Counted from the stretch's first letter, positions 8,811 to 18,188 are shown. The stretch: 64,000 nucleotides of DNA from Nocardia aurea (GCF_003123685.1 NZ_QCYJ01000005.1:1-64000), one strand, 5' to 3'. Notes: a model not told the origin generated them from the letters alone. Translations and numbers: made by a program.

Positions 8811-9284
8811 CTAGCGCACCTCGGCGATGAGTTCGACTTCGACCGGGGTATTCCTGGGAAGTTCGGACACACCGACGGCCGAACGCGCGTGCACACCGGC
8901 GTCCCCGAAGACCTCGCCGAGGAATTCCGACGCGCCGTTGATGACGAGGGGCTGATCGCTGAACCCCGGCGCCGACGCGACGAATCCGACGACCTTCACG
9001 ATGCGCACCACATTGTCGAGTCCGACCAGATCGTGCACCGCGGCCAGCGCGTTGAGCGCGCACAGCCGTGCCGCCTCTGCGGCCTGTTCGAGGGAGACCT
9101 CGGCGCCCGCTTTACCCGTCGCCGAGAGCTGTCCGTCGACGAAGGGCAGCTGGCCCGAGGTGTAGACCAGCGAACCGGTGCGCACGGCCGGGATGTACGC
9201 GGCGACCGGCGGCACGACCGCGGGCAGCGTCAACCCGAGCCGGTCCAGATTCTTCTGCCACGGGGTGGCGGCTTCGGCGGACAC
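8811..9284 (-). CDS. RidA/YjgF family protein
   Basis: 157 residues. RidA fold signatures include VYTSGQLPFVDG, QAAEAARLCALNALAAV and the C-terminal VGVSELPRNTPVEVELIAEV. RidA proteins hydrolyse reactive enamine/imine intermediates. This longer subgroup is named by homology to Rv3678c. The start codon is GTG at 9284, three nt from the stop of the upstream DUF4177 gene, so the two are cotranscribed. Confidence 0.9.
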   Translation of the reverse strand: MSAEAATPWQKNLDRLGLTLPAVVPPVAAYIPAVRTGSLVYTSGQLPFVDGQLSATGKAGAEVSLEQAAEAARLCALNALAAVHDLVGLDNVVRIVKVVGFVASAPGFSDQPLVINGASEFLGEVFGDAGVHARSAVGVSELPRNTPVEVELIAEVR

Positions 9285-9287
9285 GGC

Positions 9288-9452
9288 CTACTGCCTCGGA
9301 CGCTTCAGGTACGCGACATGCTGCTCACCGGTGGGGCCGGGAAGCACGCTCACCAGTTCCCAGCCGTCGGCGCCCCACTGGTCGAGAATCTGCTTGGTCG
9401 CGTGCGTCAGCAGCGGCACGGTCGCGTACTCCCACAGGGTCACATCACTCAT
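9288..9452 (-). CDS. DUF4177 small protein
   Basis: A 54-residue protein reading WEYATVPLLTH, then DQWGADGWELVSVLPGP, a DUF4177-type fold signature (WEY and GADGWELV). It corresponds to Rv3678A. The function is unknown. It precedes the RidA gene by 3 nt and is divergent from the arsA-like operon. Confidence 0.85.
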   Translation of the reverse strand: MSDVTLWEYATVPLLTHATKQILDQWGADGWELVSVLPGPTGEQHVAYLKRPRQ

Positions 9453-9568
9453 ACCGGTGAGACTAGCGCGCTGCCCTGTGACGTCGGCGCATCCCCGGTG
9501 TCTGATACAGAACGGCCGCAAATCCTCGCGTCAACCGGATCCCCGGGGCGGACCTCTCGTACGGGTTA

Positions 9569-9582
9569 TAGGCTCGCGCTCG
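9569..9582 (+). promoter_or_regulatory. leaderless -10 box of the first ArsA-like gene
   Basis: TAGGCT at 9569-9574 is followed by 7 nt and the GTG start at 9582. It is identical in sequence to the box before the ephE-like gene. Confidence 0.5.
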
Positions 9583-10619
9583 TGGGAGTACCAACAGCAG
9601 TGCCTATTTCGGCAGAGCCTGCGCGGGAGACGGGGTGGCCCGAGCGCGCCGAGACCGCGCGCCTGCATTTCGTCTCCGGAAAAGGCGGAACGGGGAAGTC
9701 CACGGTCGCCGGCGCATTGGCACTCGCACTCGCCGCCGGTGGCAGGCGGGTACTGCTGGTCGAGGTCGAGAGCAGGCAGTCCATCGCGCAGCTGTTCGAC
9801 CTGCCGCCGCTGCCGCCGACCGAGACCAGGATCGCCGCCGCGGACGGCGGCGGCGAAGTGGTCGCGCTCGCACTCGATATCGAGCACGCGTTTCTCGAAT
9901 ATCTCGACATGTTCTACAACCTCGGATTCGCCGGACGCGCGATGCGCCGAATGGGCGCGATCGAATTCGTCACCACGATCGCGCCGGGACTGCGCGATGT
10001 GATCGTGACGGGAAAGATCAAGGAATGCGCGGTCCGCACCGACAAGGCGGGGAAACGGATCTACGACGAGGTGGTCGTCGACGCCCCGCCGACCGGACGC
10101 ATCGCTAGTTTCCTCGATGTCACCCAGGCGATGGGCGAGATCGCCAAGGGCGGTCCGATCGCCTCGCAGGCCGACGGTGTCTCCCGGCTGCTGCATTCGG
10201 ATCAGACCCTCATCCATCTGGTCACCCTGCTCGAGGCGCTACCCGTGCAGGAAACCGCCGACGCCGTCGCCGAACTCACCGCGAACGACCTGCGGATCGG
10301 CACCGTGATCGTGAATCGCGCGAGCGAGGGTTTCCTGCCTACCGACATTCGTGACCGCGCGGCCGCGGGCGATATCGACACCGAGGCGATCGCCGCCGAA
10401 CTCGCGAAGGCCGGGATAACCCTGTCCGATGCCGATTTCCGCGGCCTGGTCACCGAGACCCGTGAGCACGCCGCGACATTGCAGGCCCAGGACTCCAGCG
10501 CCGAGGAATTGCGCGGAGTCGACGTGTCCCAGCTGTATCTGCCCGCCCTCGCCGACGGCATGGACCTGGGCGGCCTCTACGAACTGGCCGAGCACCTGAG
10601 CACGCAGGGAGTCCGTTGA
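9582..10619 (+). CDS. ArsA/GET3-like anion-transporting ATPase, subunit 1
   Basis: 345 residues. A deviant Walker A motif of the MinD/ArsA type, [12 protein letters not shown], is near residue 33, and a Walker-B-like [10 protein letters not shown] is near 172. Equivalent to Rv3679 by order and length. In M. tuberculosis the Rv3679-Rv3680 pair forms a Get3-like ATPase complex linked to survival on glycerol or hydroxylamine stress. This is family knowledge, not visible here. The GTG at 9582 is supported by the leaderless promoter. Its TGA overlaps the next ATG by one base, indicating translational coupling. Confidence 0.92.
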   Translation: MGVPTAVPISAEPARETGWPERAETARLHFVSGKGGTGKSTVAGALALALAAGGRRVLLVEVESRQSIAQLFDLPPLPPTETRIAAADGGGEVVALALDIEHAFLEYLDMFYNLGFAGRAMRRMGAIEFVTTIAPGLRDVIVTGKIKECAVRTDKAGKRIYDEVVVDAPPTGRIASFLDVTQAMGEIAKGGPIASQADGVSRLLHSDQTLIHLVTLLEALPVQETADAVAELTANDLRIGTVIVNRASEGFLPTDIRDRAAAGDIDTEAIAAELAKAGITLSDADFRGLVTETREHAATLQAQDSSAEELRGVDVSQLYLPALADGMDLGGLYELAEHLSTQGVR

Positions 10620-11797
10620 TGACCAGCTCGGCAGTCCCCGTACCGCTCGACATCTCGGCGATCATCGATGACCGCACCGCCCGTGTCGTGGTCTGCTGCG
10701 GGTCGGGCGGCGTCGGCAAGACGACCACGGCCGCGGCGATCGCCCTGCGCGCGGCCGAGCGGGGCCGCAAGGTGGTCGTGCTCACCATCGATCCGGCGCG
10801 TCGACTGGCCCAGTCACTCGGCGTCGCCGACCTGGACAACTCCCCGCAGCGGGTCGAACTCGGCCCCGAGGTCGAGGGCGAACTGCACGCGATGATGCTG
10901 AACATGCGTCGCACCTTCGACGACATGGTGCTCGAGCACACCAGCCCGGACAAGGCCGAACAGATATTCGCCAACCCGATCTACCAGACCCTCGCGTCCT
11001 CCTTCGGCGGCACACAGGAGTACATGGCGATGGAGAAACTCGGCCAACTGGCCGGACGGCGCGAATGGGATCTGATCGTCGTCGACACCCCGCCCTCGCG
11101 TAACGCGCTCGACTTCCTCGACGCGCCCAAACGTCTCGGTAATTTCCTCAACGGCAAGATGATTCGCCTGATCATGGCGCCGGGGCGCGGGGTCGGCCGC
11201 TTCGTCACCGGGGCGATGAGCCTGGCGATGCGCGGTGTCTCGACCATCGTCGGCGGTCAACTGCTCAAGGACGCGTCGAATTTCCTGCAATCGCTGGAAT
11301 CGCTGTTCGGCGGATTCCAGGATCGCGCGGACCGGACCTACGCGATGCTCTCGAAACCAGGCACCCACTTCCTGGTGATCGCCGCCCCGGAACCCGACGC
11401 GCTGCGCGAGGCCTCGTTCTTCGTCGACCGCCTGTCCACCGAGCACATGCCGCTGGCCGGTCTCGTACTGAACCGGACACACCCCGCGCTGTGCGCGGGC
11501 CTTCCCGCAGAACGGGCGCTCACCGCCGCCGATCAGATCGCGACGACCGAACCGGACACCATCGGTTCGGTCACCGCCGCGGTGCTGCGCATCCACGCGC
11601 AGCGGGTGACGACTTCCAAGCGCGAACAGCACCTGCTGCACCGGTTCACCGGCGCGCATCCCCGGGTGCCGATCGTCGCCGTGACGGCGTTGCCGTTCGA
11701 GGTCTCGGACCTGCGCGCGCTGCGCGCGGTCGGCGATCAGTTGACCGGAACCGCCCCCGAATCAGCCGGATTCGAACCGGACACCGCTATCCACTAA
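10619..11797 (+). CDS. ArsA/GET3-like anion-transporting ATPase, subunit 2
   Basis: 392 residues. The deviant Walker A is [17 protein letters not shown] near residue 28, and [19 protein letters not shown] forms the switch II/Walker B segment near 155. The ATG at 10619 overlaps the previous stop (TGATG). Equivalent to Rv3680. The two subunits probably form a heteromeric ATPase. There is no arsenite operon here, so an arsenite pump is not implied. A terminator follows, shared with convergent whiB. Confidence 0.92.
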   Translation: MTSSAVPVPLDISAIIDDRTARVVVCCGSGGVGKTTTAAAIALRAAERGRKVVVLTIDPARRLAQSLGVADLDNSPQRVELGPEVEGELHAMMLNMRRTFDDMVLEHTSPDKAEQIFANPIYQTLASSFGGTQEYMAMEKLGQLAGRREWDLIVVDTPPSRNALDFLDAPKRLGNFLNGKMIRLIMAPGRGVGRFVTGAMSLAMRGVSTIVGGQLLKDASNFLQSLESLFGGFQDRADRTYAMLSKPGTHFLVIAAPEPDALREASFFVDRLSTEHMPLAGLVLNRTHPALCAGLPAERALTAADQIATTEPDTIGSVTAAVLRIHAQRVTTSKREQHLLHRFTGAHPRVPIVAVTALPFEVSDLRALRAVGDQLTGTAPESAGFEPDTAIH

Positions 11798-11823
11798 GGC
11801 GCGATCGCTATAGCCGCGAACGA

Positions 11824-11851
11824 GAACGAGCCCGCGGCGGCGGGCTCGTTC
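11824..11851. terminator. bidirectional terminator, arsA-like/whiB
   Basis: An 11-bp stem (GAACGAGCCCG at 11824-11834 with 11841-11851) and a 6-nt loop lie between two convergent genes. Confidence 0.8.
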
Positions 11852-11869
11852 CGATATCCGGGTTCCCCT

Positions 11870-12193
11870 TTACATCGCAATTTGATGCTGCCGCTGGGCC
11901 TGGAAGAAATCGGCCCACGACGTCACCTCGGGATGTTGTTTCAGCAGCGCACGCCGCTGTCTTTCCGTCATGCCACCCCACACCCCGAACTCGACACGAT
12001 TGTCGAGGGCGTCGGCGCCGCACTGCATGAGCACCGGGCAGTGCCTGCAGATCGTCGCGGCCTTGCGCTGCGCCGCACCACGGACGAACAGCTGATCGGG
12101 GTCTACTTCCTTGCATCGAGCCTGGGCTACCCAGGCGATTCTCGCTTCGGCCTGCTCCACGTCCAATCGAGCGATGGGGGTTGTCATGTGCAT
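11870..12193 (-). CDS. whiB4: WhiB-family iron-sulfur regulator (WhiB4-like)
   Basis: 107 residues. Cys27, Cys49, Cys52 and Cys58 form the C-x21-C-x2-C-x5-C iron-sulfur site. It is followed by the GVWGG turn (70-74) and a basic MTERQRRALL helix that contacts DNA. The block from LFVRGAAQRKA to LLKQHPEV is the WhiB4 type (Rv3681c), a redox sensor controlling oxidative-stress genes. The ATG at 12193 has AAAGGGG 8 nt upstream; another ATG follows two codons later. A CRP-like palindrome lies about 110 nt upstream. Confidence 0.92.
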   Translation of the reverse strand: MHMTTPIARLDVEQAEARIAWVAQARCKEVDPDQLFVRGAAQRKAATICRHCPVLMQCGADALDNRVEFGVWGGMTERQRRALLKQHPEVTSWADFFQAQRQHQIAM

Positions 12194-12566
12194 TTGGTGT
12201 GCCCCTTTGCAGTCCGAACACCGGGTCATCGGCGCTCCAGAATCGCGTGACAGCCTCGCAGCAACCCGTACCCCGCTGCGAACTGCACCACATTCCACTT
12301 TGAGTGTTAGCTCTATCACACTGGGTTCTCAATCTAGGTAAAGGTATGGGCTCAGCGCAAGACCGTCTCGAGTTTTACTGGTACGTGCGTCCCTGCGGGC
12401 CGTGGTAGAGAACCGGTCGGTCGGCTCGCCACGCGGTTCCCCGGCCCGCGACACGCCGAGGTCGAGAACGCGACACGCCCATCCGTTATCGCGATATCGG
12501 GAATTCCCCGAGAACCGGCAAACACTCGTGCGAGCGGTGGCGAGCGAACCCCGTAGTCTGGGACCC
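12194..12566. promoter_or_regulatory. divergent whiB4-ponA2 regulatory region
   Basis: This 373-bp gap holds no convincing gene. It contains an AT-richer stretch (about 12280-12350) with the palindrome TGTTAGCTCTATCACA at 12305-12320, one base from the TGTGA-N6-TCACA Crp consensus. A leaderless -10 box TAGTCT lies at 12554-12559, 7 nt before the ponA2 GTG. The in-frame extension upstream of ponA2 (from 12402) is rich in Arg and Pro and is not considered coding. Confidence 0.55.
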
Positions 12567-14924
12567 GTGCCGATCACACATACGCTCGCGAAGCTGGCTG
12601 GCAGCTGCGCGTTGGCCGCAGTGCTCGTCGCCGGTCTCTTGTTCCCGCTCGCGGGCGGTTTCGGATTCGTCTCCAACCGTGCCGCCGACGCCGTCGACAA
12701 TGTCTCCTCCGAGCTGGTCGAGGGCACCGTCCCCGCGGTCTCGACCATGGTCGACTCGACGGGTGCGCCGATTGCCTGGCTGTACGAGCAGCGCCGGTTC
12801 GAAGTCCCGAGCGACAAGATCTCCAACGACATGAAGTTGGCGATCGTGTCCATCGAGGACCGACGGTTCTCCGAACACGAGGGCGTCGACTGGCAGGGCA
12901 CGCTTCGCGCGTTCCTCACCAACACCAGCAGCGGCGAGGTCCAGCAGGGCGCGTCCACCCTGGACCAGCAGTACGTCAAGAACTTCCAGCTGCTCGTCGT
13001 CGCCAAGACCGACGCCGAACGCCGCGCGGCCATCGAGACCACCCCGGCCCGCAAGATCCGCGAGATCCGGATGGCGCTGACGCTGGACCGCGAACTCACC
13101 AAAGAGGAGATCCTCACCAGGTACCTGAACCTGGTGCCGTTCGGTAACTCCTCCTACGGCATCCAGGACGCGGCGCAGACCTACTTCGGCGTCGACGCCG
13201 CCGACCTCAAGGTCGGGCAGGCCGCGATGCTGGCGGGCATGGTGCAGTCCAGCTCCAAGCTGAACCCCTACACCAATACCGAGGGCGTGCTCGCCCGCCG
13301 CAACACCGTGCTGGACACCATGATCCAGAACATCCCCAACCGCGCGGACGAGTTCCGCAGGGCCAAGGCCGAGCCGCTCGGCGTGCTGCCCGAGCCCAAG
13401 GGCCTGCCGCGCGGCTGCATCGCGGCCAAGGATCGCGGCTTCTTCTGCGACTACGCGCTGCAATACCTGGCCAACGCCGGAATCAGCCGCGAACAGATCG
13501 ACAAGGGCGGCTATCTGATCAAGACCACCCTCGACCCGGCCGTGCAGGATTCGGTGCAGCGTTCGTTGGCCGAGGCCGCCAATCCCAACCTCGACGACAT
13601 CGCCGAGGTCATGTCGATCATCGCGCCCGGCGCGGACTCCCATCCGCTCGTCGCCATGGGCAGCAGCCGGACCTACGGACTCAACCGCGACGCCAACGAG
13701 ACGGTGCAGCCGCAGCCCTATTCGATGGTCGGCGACGGCGCCGGCTCGATCTTCAAGGTCTTCACCACGGCCGCGGCCATGGAGAAGGGTATGGGGATCA
13801 ACGCCGAACTCGACGTCCCCGGCCGCTTCGACGCCAAGGGCCTGGGCAACGGCGGTGCGCGCGGCTGCCCGCCCGCCACCTACTGCGTCGAGAACGCGGG
13901 CAAGTACAAGTCGCCGATGTCGGTGACCGAGGCACTGGCGACCTCGCCGAACACCGCGTTCGTCAAACTCATCCAGGCCGTCGGCGTGACGCCGACCGTC
14001 GACATGGCCGTCCGGCTGGGCATGCGCTCGTTCACCGAGGCCGGAAGTTCCGGTCACGGCAACCAGAGCCTCGCCGACATGGTGAAGGAGCAGAACCTCG
14101 GCTCGTTCACCCTCGGCCCGGTGGCGATCAACCCGCTCGAACTGTCCAATGTGGCCGCGACGCTGGCCTCCGGCGGCCGGTGGTGCCCGCCGTCGCCGAT
14201 CAAAGAGGTCATCGATCGTGGCGGCAAGCAGGTTCCGCTGACCCAGCAGGCCTGCGAGCAGGTCGTCGAGCCGGGTCTGGCGAACACCCTCGCCAACGCG
14301 ATGAGCAAGGACGACACCAGCGGCACCGCCGCGGGCGCGGCGCGGGCCACCGGCTGGACCTGGCCGCTGGCCGGTAAGACGGGAACCACCGAAAGCCACC
14401 GTTCCTCGGCATTCCTCGGATTCACCAACTCGCTCGCGGGCGCCGCCTACGTCTACGGTGACAGCCCGACGCCGGGCGAGATCTGCTCGTTCCCGCTGCG
14501 CAGCTGCGGCAGCGGTGACCTGTTCGGCGGTAACGAACCCGCCCGCACCTGGTTCAACGCGATCAAACCGGTGGTCGAGAAATTCCCGGCGCCGGTACTG
14601 CCGCCACTGGACGACAAATACGTCCGCGGCTCGAATCAGGCACAGGTTCCCGACGTCACCGGCATGCCGCAGGGCGAGGCGACCGCCGCGCTGGTCGCGG
14701 CGGGATTCCAGGTGCAGGCGGTGAACGGCAACGGCTCGCTGCCCAAGGGCAGCGTCATGAGCAGCGCGCCCAACGGGTCGGCCATTCCCGGCTCGGTGGT
14801 CACGATCTACATCAGCGACGGCACCCAACGCGCGGCGCCCGCACCGTCGGGGCCGACACCGGGGGCCCCGGCACCGCCCGCGCTACCGCCCGGACTTCCG
14901 CTACCGCCCTGGTGGCCGAGGTAG
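12567..14924 (+). CDS. ponA2: bifunctional class A penicillin-binding protein PonA2
   Basis: 785 residues. An N-terminal membrane anchor is followed by a GT51 transglycosylase domain with IEDRRFSEHEGVDW (catalytic Glu) and QGASTLDQQYVKN. The transpeptidase has Ser394-x-x-Lys397 (SIFK), Ser460-Pro-Asn462 and Lys604-Thr-Gly. A single PASTA domain (about 693-753, from QVPDVTGMPQGEAT) and a Pro-rich tail end the protein. It polymerises and cross-links peptidoglycan at the outer face of the membrane. The PASTA domain and order (Rv3682) identify PonA2, not PonA1. The GTG at 12567 matches the leaderless -10 box. Confidence 0.95.
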   Translation: MPITHTLAKLAGSCALAAVLVAGLLFPLAGGFGFVSNRAADAVDNVSSELVEGTVPAVSTMVDSTGAPIAWLYEQRRFEVPSDKISNDMKLAIVSIEDRRFSEHEGVDWQGTLRAFLTNTSSGEVQQGASTLDQQYVKNFQLLVVAKTDAERRAAIETTPARKIREIRMALTLDRELTKEEILTRYLNLVPFGNSSYGIQDAAQTYFGVDAADLKVGQAAMLAGMVQSSSKLNPYTNTEGVLARRNTVLDTMIQNIPNRADEFRRAKAEPLGVLPEPKGLPRGCIAAKDRGFFCDYALQYLANAGISREQIDKGGYLIKTTLDPAVQDSVQRSLAEAANPNLDDIAEVMSIIAPGADSHPLVAMGSSRTYGLNRDANETVQPQPYSMVGDGAGSIFKVFTTAAAMEKGMGINAELDVPGRFDAKGLGNGGARGCPPATYCVENAGKYKSPMSVTEALATSPNTAFVKLIQAVGVTPTVDMAVRLGMRSFTEAGSSGHGNQSLADMVKEQNLGSFTLGPVAINPLELSNVAATLASGGRWCPPSPIKEVIDRGGKQVPLTQQACEQVVEPGLANTLANAMSKDDTSGTAAGAARATGWTWPLAGKTGTTESHRSSAFLGFTNSLAGAAYVYGDSPTPGEICSFPLRSCGSGDLFGGNEPARTWFNAIKPVVEKFPAPVLPPLDDKYVRGSNQAQVPDVTGMPQGEATAALVAAGFQVQAVNGNGSLPKGSVMSSAPNGSAIPGSVVTIYISDGTQRAAPAPSGPTPGAPAPPALPPGLPLPPWWPR

Positions 14925-14953
14925 CTGTAATTCGGCCGCGCGGGCGCGGCGTG

Positions 14954-15045
14954 GTTCGCGGCCCCTTTGTCTTGCTGGTCAGCGTCCGAGACTCGCGCCT
15001 CCGGCGCATACGCTTCGGACGCTGACCAGCAAGACGGCCGCGAAC
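14954..15045 (+). repeat. dispersed hairpin repeat, copy 1
   Basis: The outer arm GTTCGCGGCC (14954-14963) pairs with GGCCGCGAAC (15036-15045). A one-sided bulge CCTTT (14964-14968) precedes a perfect 21-bp stem (14969-14989 with 15015-15035) and a 25-nt loop. A second copy with the same outer arm, the same one-sided bulge type, the same 21-bp stem length but a different stem sequence lies inverted at 59059-59152. Here it lies between convergent ponA2 and the YqeY gene, where it may also terminate transcription. Confidence 0.85.
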
Positions 15046-15095
15046 CGGCCAGCCTAGACCGGGGCCGGCGTGAGCTTCGCCGGTTCTCGGGTTGC

Positions 15096-15560
15096 TCAGA
15101 GCCTGGCTTTTACCGCGGCCGACAGGCGCGAACCATCGGCTTTGCCCTCGGCGAGCGCGGTGGCGATCTTCATGACCTGTCCCATCTGCCGCATGCCCGG
15201 ACGTTCGCCGTTCTGCTCGGCGATCTGGGCGATCGCCGTGTCGGCGATATCGGCGACCTCGGCTTCGGTGAGCTGGGTCGGCAGATAGTCGTCGATGATC
15301 CTGGCCTCGGCGTGCTCGTTCGCCGCCAGCTCGCCACGCCCGGCCTGCGTGAAGACCTCGGCGGCCTCGCTGCGCTTCTTCGCCTCCTTCTGCAACACGG
15401 AGACGACCTCGGCGTCGGAGAGTTCGCGCGACTGCGAACCCGCGACCTCGGCGGTCTGGATCGCGGCCAGCAGCATGCGCAACGTGGCCAAGCGCAATTT
15501 GTCCTTGGCTTTCATCGCGGCGGTCATATCCGTCCGCAGCCTCGCTTTGAGTTCCGACAT
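15096..15560 (-). CDS. GatB/YqeY domain protein
   Basis: 154 residues, all of it a YqeY-type helical domain: a MKAKDKLRLATLRMLLAAI start and IIDDYLPTQLTEAEV in the middle, then MGQVMKIATALAEGKADGSRLSAAVK at the end. The domain resembles the tRNA-binding tail of the GatB amidotransferase subunit. Stand-alone YqeY proteins have no settled function. The ATG at 15560 gives the family length. Confidence 0.9.
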   Translation of the reverse strand: MSELKARLRTDMTAAMKAKDKLRLATLRMLLAAIQTAEVAGSQSRELSDAEVVSVLQKEAKKRSEAAEVFTQAGRGELAANEHAEARIIDDYLPTQLTEAEVADIADTAIAQIAEQNGERPGMRQMGQVMKIATALAEGKADGSRLSAAVKARL

Positions 15561-15693
15561 GGGCCCAACCGTAGCCGGTCGTCCCTGCACCGCCCACATA
15601 TTTAGCGCCGGGCACGGTGTCGCGGGCACAGGTCGGACCGGGCAAATGCGACACCGTGCCGAAACACACTCGGCGTTCCGCGCCGGGCTCACC

Positions 15694-15706
15694 TATGCTG
15701 GGCAAA
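15694..15706 (+). promoter_or_regulatory. leaderless -10 box of the metallophosphoesterase gene
   Basis: TATGCT at 15694-15699 lies 6 nt before the ATG at 15706. Confidence 0.45.
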
Positions 15707-16668
15707 TGCCCGTAATCTCGACTTCCGTTGTCCGCCGTACCGCGCTGGGCGCTGTCGGAGCCGCGGTGGCCGGAGTCGGCTACGCCTCCCTCGTCGAACG
15801 CAACGCGTTCATCCTGCGCGAGGCGACGATGCCGGTTCTGCAACCCGGTTCGTCGAGCCTACGGGTGTTGCACATCAGCGACCTGCACATGATGCCGGGG
15901 CAGAAACTCAAGCAGCAGTGGCTGCGTGAGCTCGACCGGCTGGAACCGGATCTGGTCGTCAACACCGGCGACAACCTCTCGCATCTGAAATCGGTGCCCG
16001 CGGTGGTCCAAGCGCTCGGCGGATTACTTTCCCGCCCCGGTCTTTTCGTGTTCGGCAGCAACGACTACTTCGCGCCGGTGCCCAAGAACCCCGCGAAGTA
16101 CTTCAACAAGAACCATCGTCGTGTCTACGGCGCCCCGCTGCCGTGGAAGGATCTGCGCGCCGTCTTCACCGAACGTGGCTGGCTCGACCTCACCCACGTG
16201 CGGCGCGATCTCGAGGTTTCGGGAATCCGCATCGCCACCGCGGGCGTCGACGACCCGCATCTGCAGCGCGACCGCTACGACACCGTGGCCGGGGCTCCCA
16301 ATCCGCTCGCCGATCTTCGTATCGGCCTGACGCATTCGCCCGAGCCCCGCGTGCTCGATCGTTTCGCCGCCGACGGCTACGACCTCGTCATGGCGGGTCA
16401 CACCCACGGCGGCCAGCTGGTACTGCCCGGTTACGGCGCGCTCGTGACCAATTGCGGTATCGACAAATCCCGGGTGAAGGGCCCGTCGCAGTGGGGCGAA
16501 CACACCCAACTGCACGTCTCCGCGGGTATCGGCACGTCGCCGTGGGCCCCCTACCGCTTCTGCTGCCGTCCCGAGGCGACCCTGCTCACCCTGGTCGCCG
16601 CACCGCCGAAGCGCCCCAACGCCGCGACCGACCACGGGATTTCGACCTCCGAGGCCGTCGCGCGCTGA
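15706..16668 (+). CDS. membrane-anchored metallophosphoesterase
   Basis: 320 residues with an N-terminal hydrophobic segment (ALGAVGAAVAGVGYASL). The phosphoesterase motifs follow: ISDLHMMPG (DxH), NTGDN (GD), FGSNDY (GNHD variant with Asn-Asp), GLTHSPEP and AGHTHGGQL (GHTH). The family resembles YaeI-type phosphodiesterases acting on phospholipids or nucleotides. Equivalent to Rv3683. A leaderless -10 box supports the ATG at 15706. A 10-bp hairpin follows the stop. Confidence 0.9.
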   Translation: MPVISTSVVRRTALGAVGAAVAGVGYASLVERNAFILREATMPVLQPGSSSLRVLHISDLHMMPGQKLKQQWLRELDRLEPDLVVNTGDNLSHLKSVPAVVQALGGLLSRPGLFVFGSNDYFAPVPKNPAKYFNKNHRRVYGAPLPWKDLRAVFTERGWLDLTHVRRDLEVSGIRIATAGVDDPHLQRDRYDTVAGAPNPLADLRIGLTHSPEPRVLDRFAADGYDLVMAGHTHGGQLVLPGYGALVTNCGIDKSRVKGPSQWGEHTQLHVSAGIGTSPWAPYRFCCRPEATLLTLVAAPPKRPNAATDHGISTSEAVAR

Positions 16669-16670
16669 AA

Positions 16671-16700
16671 CGCGCCGAACAGGGGCGGGCGTTCGGCGCG
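16671..16700 (+). terminator. hairpin after the metallophosphoesterase gene
   Basis: CGCGCCGAAC (16671-16680) pairs perfectly with GTTCGGCGCG (16691-16700) across a 10-nt loop, 3 nt after the stop. There is no T-run. Confidence 0.6.
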
Positions 16701-16832
16701 GGGTGCGTCGACGGGGACGAACGCTGTAAGGTCGCGTGCCGAGACTTGATGTCGGAGCAGGGGAACGACGAACGTGAGACTTTCCAGGGGTAGAGCGCTC
16801 TTCGTCACGGCCGAGGCCGTCGGTGGGGCGCC

Positions 16833-18053
16833 GTGGTGAGCGGCGGCGCGGGCAGACCTGCGTCCGGCGCGGATATACGCACGGTACCCGTTGGGGGACG
16901 GCTGGATTCGGCCGTCGACAGCCACGCGCAGACCGCACCGACCGCCGGTGCCGAGGCGAAGGCTTACGGCGACACGGCTTTCGGTCTACCCGTGCACGCA
17001 CCCGGGGCCGTCGATTCGAGAAGCCCGTTCGGGACGCCGGTGGACCTACCGCCTCCGGTGAGCGCTGTGCCGCACGGGAACGTCGTCGGCGGGCATGCCT
17101 CGCCCGGACGGGCGTTCGCCACGGATCAGCGGGGGCACAGCCCATTCGGGATGATCCACCAGTCGGCTGGAAGTTCCGTCCAGACGGTCGCGGCCCCACC
17201 TTCGTCCGGCTCGATTCCCCCGGCCCACTACGGATTCGGTACCACCCGGGGCGAATTCGACGAGTGGCGGTTCGGGGCGCACGCTTTTCCGTCCGACTCG
17301 ATCCAGCGGCCGAGGCGACACAGGCGACGGCTCGTACTCGCCGCCGGTGTGGCGGTAGCGCTACTGGTCGCCGGGGTGGGACTAGCGACGGCGGCCGGAA
17401 AGCGCGGCGGCGACCCCGGCAGCAATGATCCGACGCCGGGCCTGGTCAGCGCGCTGACCACTTCGCTCAGACCGGCCACGAGCCCCAAGGCCGCGGCCGC
17501 CGTCAGCAACGAGACGCCGGTGGTTCCCGGCTACCAGGTGGTGGTCGCCCCCGACAGTGGCGCGGCCTACGACGTGCCCGCGGATTGGACCGTGTCCGCC
17601 CCCGAACATTCGGGCGGTTTCGGCACTGCGCCGCATTCGGTCGGCGGCAAGGGCTACGCCACCGAGGGCAAGAACTACTGCCCCGGCTCGACGCGAACGG
17701 TCTCCTTCCTCACCGGCACCGACGACGCCGATTCCGCCGCCGCCGCGACACAGCTCGGCACCCGCACGGCCAAAGCCGCCTACCCCAACTCTCCCAGCGG
17801 CGGCACCCCCGGCCCGGCCCAACCACTGGATTCCCTCGACGGAAGCCGCCACGGCGTATTCGTCGAGACCAGGGGCGCCATCACCGACGCCAAACCTGGC
17901 TGCGCCACCGAGTACTCCGTCTACACTTTCGCCACCACCGCCGAAACCGGTAGTTTTGTCATGGTCATCGCCGCCGACACCGGCGTCCCCAAGGCCGTCG
18001 ACCCCGACACCGCCCGCCGCATATTCGCCAGCATCCGCCCCCACGGAACCTGA
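16833..18053 (+). CDS. exported protein with cytoplasmic Gly/Pro-rich arm, membrane anchor and C-terminal domain
   Basis: 406 residues. A disordered N-terminal arm of about 165 residues precedes a basic RRHRRR stop-transfer-like patch and one membrane helix (about 170-193). A Ser/Pro/Ala linker leads to an outside domain (about 240-405) with two cysteines (CPGSTR and GCATEY) that could pair, and Trp in DVPADWTVS. This layout occurs in Nocardia and mycobacterial envelope proteins of the DUF8017-like group. That assignment is tentative. The role is unknown. The GTG at 16833 is the first plausible start after the previous terminator. Confidence 0.7.
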   Translation: MVSGGAGRPASGADIRTVPVGGRLDSAVDSHAQTAPTAGAEAKAYGDTAFGLPVHAPGAVDSRSPFGTPVDLPPPVSAVPHGNVVGGHASPGRAFATDQRGHSPFGMIHQSAGSSVQTVAAPPSSGSIPPAHYGFGTTRGEFDEWRFGAHAFPSDSIQRPRRHRRRLVLAAGVAVALLVAGVGLATAAGKRGGDPGSNDPTPGLVSALTTSLRPATSPKAAAAVSNETPVVPGYQVVVAPDSGAAYDVPADWTVSAPEHSGGFGTAPHSVGGKGYATEGKNYCPGSTRTVSFLTGTDDADSAAAATQLGTRTAKAAYPNSPSGGTPGPAQPLDSLDGSRHGVFVETRGAITDAKPGCATEYSVYTFATTAETGSFVMVIAADTGVPKAVDPDTARRIFASIRPHGT

Positions 18054-18113
18054 CTGACCTGCGGGTTTAACGTCTGGACCTTCCCTGTTGTAAGCTACTG
18101 CAGGTTCGCTTCA

Positions 18114-18188
<75 letters not shown>

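Noticed and set aside
9582..11797. Arsenite efflux ATPase linked to arsC
   Set aside because: The two ArsA-like genes keep the Rv3679-3680 position, 20 kb from arsC, and no arsB or arsR is present.
12486..14828. A 780-codon minus-strand frame antisense to ponA2
   Set aside because: It is rich in Arg, Gly, Asp and His without family features and exactly opposes a full ponA2; it is a GC-skew shadow.
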